Below are positions 7,118-11,230 of a stretch of 11,230 bases of DNA, piece by piece. The notes under the pieces are model-generated. The model saw only the letters and a list, made by a program, of their open reading frames with translations. It searched no databases and was not told where the DNA came from. Origin of the DNA: Lysobacterales bacterium (GTDB lineage: Bacteria > Pseudomonadota > Gammaproteobacteria > Xanthomonadales > SZUA-36); assembly GCA_026193295.1 (NCBI GenBank), contig JAPHSB010000485.1, positions 1-11,230 on the forward strand. The letters run 5' to 3'. Positions within the stretch are counted from its first letter, which is position 1; every line of letters begins with the position of its first letter. Both the position numbers and the translations under genes were made by a program.

Positions 7118-8452
7118 GGTCAATTGGATTCCCGAGGCCACGAATTGTCTGAAACCTTTTGCGTCGCGGGCCGCAGCTTCGATGCGGGTCACCGCCTCGG
7201 CCAGGTCCTTCGCCCCGGTTGCAACGGACAGGCGCAGAAAGTGCTGCCCCTCGCTTTCCAGAGCCCCGAACGAACGCCGGTCCATGGTGGCCACGTGGTA
7301 GTGGTGCAGCAGGAACAACTGGAACAGCGTGGCCGGGCTGGTTTCGCGGCGCACATGCCCGGGCAGAGCGTCGTAGGCTTCCACGACACCGAGGCTCTCC
7401 ACCACACCCCCTATGTTGGGGAAAACGTAGAACGCGCCCTTCGGCAGTTGGCAATGTACCCCTTCGATCGCGTTGAGGCCGGCCACCACCTGGTCGCGGC
7501 GTCGCTGGAAGGCGTCGTTCATCGTCTTGATGGCCACCTCGCTTTCCGGTGATTCAAGCGCCACCCGCGCACCGACCTGGTTGTAAGGCGGGATGCTGGC
7601 CACGTAGTTGATGTTCAGATTGCGGTGAACCTTGGCCTCTTCCACGGTGGGGTAGACGGCCCAGCCGACCCGGCCGCCGGTCCAGGAGTACGTCTTGGAC
7701 ACGGCCGAGGCGATGATGGTGCGCGCCTCCATGCCTGGAATCGAGGCGATCGAGACGTGTTTCTCGCCGTCAAAGACGATCGACTCATAGGCCTCGTCTG
7801 AGTAGACCCGCACATTGGGAGGTGTCTTTTCCAGGATCAGTTCAGACAGCGGTCGCAGTTGCTCGAGGCTGGCGACGCCGCCCGTCGGGTTTGACGGGAA
7901 ATTCAGGTAAATCAGTCGGGTATGGTCGCTGATCAGTGGTTCCAGTTCCTCGGTGGTCAGCGAGAAGCCGTGGTCTTCGCGCAGGCGGATGGGCACCGGC
8001 TGGGCACCGACGTAGGGAATATAGGACTCGTACAGCGGGTAGCCGGGCGTCGGGTAGATGACCTCGTCACCGCGTTCGCAGTAGGACTGCTGGGCGAAAC
8101 CGATCGATGGCCGCGCACCCGGGTAGACCACCACACGCTCGGGGTCGATCTCGTCCAGGCCGCGGTCGGCCGCGATCTTGCGCGCCAATGCCTCGCGCAA
8201 CTCGGGCAGGCCCTGGGGGTCGCAGTAGGTGGTCTGGCCGGCCCGGATCGACCGGATCACGGCCTCGGCGATGTGCTCGGGCAGTGGAAAATCCGGCTGG
8301 CCCAGGTTACAACGAATCACCCGTTCACCGTCGGTCTTTTCCACAGCGAGAATGCGCGAGCCAAACCCGAAGGCGGCCTCGGTGCCGATCAGTTTCACGC
8401 GGTTGGCAAACACCGCGGTGTGGGGCGGTATGCTTCGGTAGTCGTCGTTCAT
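7112..8452 (-). CDS. PLP-dependent aminotransferase, fold type I (class I/II)
   Basis: The 446-residue product resembles the aspartate-aminotransferase superfamily. Visible marks are NLGQPDFPLPEHI (49-61), TTYCDPQGLPELREALA (74-90), NFPSNPTGG with N188 (184-192), SDEAY with D219 (218-222), the Schiff-base lysine K253 in SAVSKTYSWTGGRVGW, and R407 in FLRLSV, which binds the substrate carboxylate. It would exchange amino and keto groups between an amino acid and a 2-oxo acid; the amino acid cannot be named from sequence. The start at 8452 has GAGG 10 bases upstream; a longer frame to 8623 adds 57 residues unlike the family and runs through the promoter candidate. The last codons and the stop come up against a REP element. 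It faces the transketolase operon, 152 bp away, and could share its pathway. Confidence 0.92.
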   Translation of the reverse strand: MNDDYRSIPPHTAVFANRVKLIGTEAAFGFGSRILAVEKTDGERVIRCNLGQPDFPLPEHIAEAVIRSIRAGQTTYCDPQGLPELREALARKIAADRGLDEIDPERVVVYPGARPSIGFAQQSYCERGDEVIYPTPGYPLYESYIPYVGAQPVPIRLREDHGFSLTTEELEPLISDHTRLIYLNFPSNPTGGVASLEQLRPLSELILEKTPPNVRVYSDEAYESIVFDGEKHVSIASIPGMEARTIIASAVSKTYSWTGGRVGWAVYPTVEEAKVHRNLNINYVASIPPYNQVGARVALESPESEVAIKTMNDAFQRRRDQVVAGLNAIEGVHCQLPKGAFYVFPNIGGVVESLGVVEAYDALPGHVRRETSPATLFQLFLLHHYHVATMDRRSFGALESEGQHFLRLSVATGAKDLAEAVTRIEAAARDAKGFRQFVASGIQLTL

Positions 8453-8541
8453 GCCCTTTGAACCTCTTGTTCCGACGGCTGCTGTGGCCGTTCCGTGGGT
8501 TTTTCTGTGTCTGGCCACGAATTGCTTTCGCCGCAATCCAA

Positions 8542-8569
8542 AACATAGCAAATGGGCTCGGCAGGACAA
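8542..8569 (-). promoter_or_regulatory. Candidate promoter of the aminotransferase gene
   Basis: On the minus strand TTGTCC (8569-8564) and TATGTT (8547-8542) are separated by 16 bp, each matching four of six sigma-70 consensus bases, about 90 bases before the ATG at 8452. It lies in the 208-bp gap shared with the divergent carboxypeptidase gene, for which I see no comparable plus-strand promoter. Confidence 0.35.
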
Positions 8570-8660
8570 TGATCCAGAGCAGCCGCAAAGCTTGTGAAGC
8601 CTGCTGCCGGCAATTTCACGCATTTTTCAGCACCGTTCAGTTCTGCCTGCCGGACGGCGT

Positions 8661-9689
8661 ATGATGCATACCGTGCAAAGCAAACCTGAATTACCCGTTG
8701 TGTTAGCCAAGGCCAGGGGCAAGGTGTCCGCCTGGCTGGTGCCCTTGTTGATCGCGTCCTCGATGTTCGTTGGCCCCGCCCCCGCCGCGAGCCTGGAACT
8801 GAGCAACGCGGTTCGAACGCATCCCGACGGCAGGCTGCCGATACAGGAGCTCTTTCGCGCATACCAGACGCTGTTGGAGAAGGGCTGGAGGCTCGATATC
8901 GTCAGCCAGTCCCAGCCGCAGGGCAGGGCCTACCCCCTGCCGATCATCGCGCTGCGCACGCCGCAAGCCGGGGAAGCAGTCTGGATACTGTCGGGCATCC
9001 ATGGCGAAGAACCGGCGGGACCCAACGCGATCGCGGCATCGATCGAGGCTATCGCCATCCTGGGTGAGCAACGGCCTGTTGTGCTGTTGCCCCTCAACAA
9101 TCCCCACGGCTACGTGAACAACTGGCGCTACCTGAACATGGCGACCTACTCGGAGACGGTCGAGGGACAAAGCGTCGGCGACTCCTCGCACCTGTTGGTG
9201 GATCCGGACAACCCGGCGTTGGCCCGAGCGCCCGCCGCGTCCAGCTCCGAGGCGGATGCCATTACGGCCTATGTTCTGCGACAGGCAGCGAGCTACCCTC
9301 CGGCCATCAGCATCGATCTGCACGAAGACAATTTGATCAGCGAGGGCTACGTCTACTCGCAGGGCGAACTGGGGACGGCCGATCCTCTCGCACTGGCCGC
9401 GGTGCGTGTACTGGAAGAAAACGGTATCCCACTGAAAATGAGCGGCGAGACCCGGTTTGGCGAGCCGATCAGCGGGGGCATCATCGGCCCGGTGGTCGAC
9501 GGTTCGATCGACGAGTTGATGAGCGCCGGATCGATCATCGTCGACGGACAGCCACGACCGGGCCCGGAAGCGGGCACGGTACTGGTCTTCGAGACGCCTG
9601 CCGACCGGGTCGGACTGCAAACGCGCATTGACGCCCATTCCGCCCTGTTGAGAAAACTCGCCGAGCAACTGGCAAGCCCCGAGGATTAG
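8661..9689 (+). CDS. Exported M14-family zinc carboxypeptidase/deacylase-like protein
   Basis: The 342-residue product has a basic N-terminus, a hydrophobic stretch (about 24-42) and an AAS-type signal-peptidase site near residue 43, so it is probably periplasmic. The M14 zinc-binding set is visible: HGEE with H114 and E117, and SIDLHED with H221. NNPHGY (146-151) with R156 matches the substrate-carboxylate site, and FETP with E311 fits the catalytic glutamate. This family includes peptidases that trim C-terminal residues or murein peptides and the succinylglutamate desuccinylase/aspartoacylase branch; the short length fits either, and I cannot choose. ATG codons at 8661 and 8664 are both possible; GGA at 8652-8654 favours the first. 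It is divergent from the aminotransferase and 133 bp upstream of the regulator in the same direction. Confidence 0.82.
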   Translation: MMHTVQSKPELPVVLAKARGKVSAWLVPLLIASSMFVGPAPAASLELSNAVRTHPDGRLPIQELFRAYQTLLEKGWRLDIVSQSQPQGRAYPLPIIALRTPQAGEAVWILSGIHGEEPAGPNAIAASIEAIAILGEQRPVVLLPLNNPHGYVNNWRYLNMATYSETVEGQSVGDSSHLLVDPDNPALARAPAASSSEADAITAYVLRQAASYPPAISIDLHEDNLISEGYVYSQGELGTADPLALAAVRVLEENGIPLKMSGETRFGEPISGGIIGPVVDGSIDELMSAGSIIVDGQPRPGPEAGTVLVFETPADRVGLQTRIDAHSALLRKLAEQLASPED

Positions 9690-9783
9690 GTCTACTCGCA
9701 AGACCCTGGGTTCTCAAAAAACACTCCCACGGTTGGCGCAGGGCCCGCAAGAAACGGGTCTGGCACGCCACATCGCAAGGCTC

Positions 9784-9792
9784 TGCTATCAT
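9784..9792 (+). promoter_or_regulatory. Candidate extended -10 promoter of the regulator gene
   Basis: TGCTATCAT is an extended -10 element (TG-N-TATCAT, five of six -10 bases), 30 bases before the GTG start. No good -35 stands at 16-18 bp, which extended -10 promoters tolerate. The gap 9690-9822 shows nothing else that I can support. Confidence 0.4.
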
Positions 9793-9822
9793 TCGGGCAA
9801 CGTTACCTGCCGAGGCGGCTAC

Positions 9823-11230
9823 GTGGACTCCGATCTCCTGCACGGGTTTTACCTCAAGAACCTGCTCGTCGAACCGCTCAAGGGGCAGGTGGTGCGGGAT
9901 GGCAAGCAGATTCATCTGCCGCCCAAAGCGATGGAAGTCCTGCTGTCCCTCGCCTCCAACCCCACCCGGCTGGTCACGCGGGAGAGCATCATGGAGCGCG
10001 TATGGGGCGCTGGCCAGGGCAGCCAGGACGCGCTCGGGCGCGCGGTCAGCGAAATCCGCAATGCCCTCGGCGATCACGCGGAAAACCCCGAATTCATCCA
10101 GACACTGCCTCGACGCGGTTACCGGCTGATCGTCGAACCGAGGCCGATCAGCGCGGCCACGGGTAACATCAAGCGGGCGGACGACGCTCCGCCGGTCAAT
10201 GAGCTGGGCTTCTTCGACAACCTCAAACAACGGGGCGTGTTTGAAGCCGCGATCGCCTACCTCGTCGCGGGTTGGCTGATCATCCAGGTAGCCGACATCG
10301 TGTTCGACCAATTGCACCTGCCGGCCTGGGCCGGTACCTTCGTCACCGCGCTGGTCATCGCCGGCTTCCCGATCGTGATCGCCCTCTCGTGGTTCCTGGA
10401 GTTCCGCGACGGCCGTGCGGTGCTGGACCAATCGTCCCACATCGACGCGCGCAAGCGGCAGTTCAGCAGAACCTACCTGTCCGTCATCGCCGCGCTCGTC
10501 ATCGCGGCAGTGGGTGTGTACGTCTACGACAGCAGCATCGGCCTGCCGCAGCCGCCGGCACCCGAGGCCGCGGCCGTCGAGGTGGTCAAGCTGCCGCCCG
10601 TACTCGACAACTCAATTGCCGTGCTGCCGTTCCTGAATCTCGATGGCAGCGAGGAAACACAGATTTTCTCGAACGGGCTGGTCGATGACGTGATTACCCG
10701 ACTGTCGCGCGTCCCCGGCTTGCTGGTCTCATCGCGCGGCGATGCGTTCACGCTGGAGCCCAACTCCGCCTCGAGCAAGGTCCGAGACCGACTGCGGGTG
10801 GCCCTGTATGTCGAGGGGAGCGTGCAGATCGTGAATGACCGCATGCGCATCATCGTCCAGCTGATCGATTCGGAAACGGGGTTTCACGTATTGTCGCGGA
10901 GTTTCGACCGCCTGCGCGAGGATTTTTTCGACATCCGCGACGAAATCACGCGGCTTACCGTGGCCAACCTGCGCGTGGCACTGCCGCCGGCAACGCGCGA
11001 CGCGGCCGAGGGGCTTTCGGATGACCCCAGCCTCGATGTGTACGTGCTATACCGGCGCGGTGTGGAGGCAGCACTGCTGCCCGACAAGGCGGAGACCCTG
11101 CAGGCAGCGGTGCGCTGGTACGACGCGGCACTGGAACAGGACGGCGAGTATGCGGCAGCCCAAGCCGGCAAGTGCTCAGCTTATGTCGACCTGTACCCGT
11201 TCACTGACGATGCGCAGTATATCGGCCTGG
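9823..11230 (+). CDS. CadC-like transmembrane winged-helix regulator with TolB-like domain, C-terminus missing
   Basis: The 469 visible codons start at a GTG with GAGG at 9812-9815, 7 bases upstream; no ATG is available in frame. Residues about 8-104 form an OmpR/PhoB-type DNA-binding domain ending in the signature FIQTLPRRGYRLI. Residues about 129-193 match the FFDNLKQRGVFEAAIAYLVA-type segment with two membrane helices (about 139-160 and 170-192). A third helix spans about 218-236. A TolB/FlgO-like domain follows (SIAVLPFLNLDGSEETQIFS, EGSVQIVNDRMRIIVQLID, about 264-385), then the helical start of what is usually a TPR region (about 404 on). Three helices would leave the DNA-binding domain in the cytoplasm and the sensor part in the periplasm. 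The target genes and signal are unknown; the carboxypeptidase upstream is one candidate. The gene continues past the right edge. Confidence 0.9.
   Translation, partial: MDSDLLHGFYLKNLLVEPLKGQVVRDGKQIHLPPKAMEVLLSLASNPTRLVTRESIMERVWGAGQGSQDALGRAVSEIRNALGDHAENPEFIQTLPRRGYRLIVEPRPISAATGNIKRADDAPPVNELGFFDNLKQRGVFEAAIAYLVAGWLIIQVADIVFDQLHLPAWAGTFVTALVIAGFPIVIALSWFLEFRDGRAVLDQSSHIDARKRQFSRTYLSVIAALVIAAVGVYVYDSSIGLPQPPAPEAAAVEVVKLPPVLDNSIAVLPFLNLDGSEETQIFSNGLVDDVITRLSRVPGLLVSSRGDAFTLEPNSASSKVRDRLRVALYVEGSVQIVNDRMRIIVQLIDSETGFHVLSRSFDRLREDFFDIRDEITRLTVANLRVALPPATRDAAEGLSDDPSLDVYVLYRRGVEAALLPDKAETLQAAVRWYDAALEQDGEYAAAQAGKCSAYVDLYPFTDDAQYIGL

Noticed and set aside
8453..8623. 57-residue N-terminal extension of the aminotransferase
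   Set aside because: It is Cys/Arg-rich, unlike the family, and covers the promoter candidate; GAGG precedes the ATG at 8452.
9761..9776. Sigma-54 promoter (TGGCACG ... GC) upstream of the regulator
   Set aside because: The GG-to-GC distance is 11 rather than 10 bases and the -12 element is TCGC instead of TTGC, so it does not meet the strict spacing of sigma-54 promoters.
1..11230. CRISPR array, tRNA or rRNA genes, insertion sequence or prophage genes
   Set aside because: No regularly spaced repeats, no tRNA or rRNA signature, and no transposase, integrase or phage protein were seen on either strand.

Overview
The window looks like chromosomal DNA of a GC-rich Gammaproteobacterium. Three things suggest this: an AcrAB/MexAB-type efflux operon, a REP element with a GTAG tetranucleotide as in pseudomonads and xanthomonads, and a CadC-like regulator with TolB-like and tetratricopeptide-type C-terminal regions, a kind common in Xanthomonadales, Chromatiales and relatives. 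No marker gene is present, so the genus cannot be named.

Positions 1-1711 (minus strand) hold the start of a tripartite RND efflux operon: a lipoprotein membrane-fusion protein followed after 11 bp by the beginning of the inner-membrane RND permease, which runs off the left edge. A perfect 24-bp palindrome sits between the -35 and -10 hexamers of its promoter, as expected for a TetR-family repressor, but no tetR gene lies in the window.

Positions 1951-6959 (plus strand) are the most unusual part: a two-gene operon with 14 bp between the genes. The first gene encodes a 782-residue transketolase-family thiamine-diphosphate enzyme with some altered motifs. The second encodes an 881-residue fusion of a glycine-cleavage T-protein (GcvT) domain and a divergent serine hydroxymethyltransferase (SHMT) domain. 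It could move a one-carbon unit from GcvT through tetrahydrofolate to the SHMT site in one polypeptide. A 152-bp convergent gap follows, with a short tandem direct repeat, a probable terminator hairpin and a REP element.

Positions 7112-8452 (minus strand) encode a fold-type I aminotransferase that converges on the operon and whose stop codon lies inside the REP element. If it acts on serine, it would make hydroxypyruvate, a classic transketolase donor; the three genes could then form a glycine/C1 to serine to hydroxypyruvate to sugar-phosphate route. This is inference only.

Positions 8661-9689 (plus) encode an exported M14-type zinc carboxypeptidase or deacylase. Positions 9823-11230 (plus, cut by the right edge) encode a membrane-anchored winged-helix regulator with three predicted membrane segments and a TolB-like domain. 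These last two genes have no evident functional tie to the metabolic operon.
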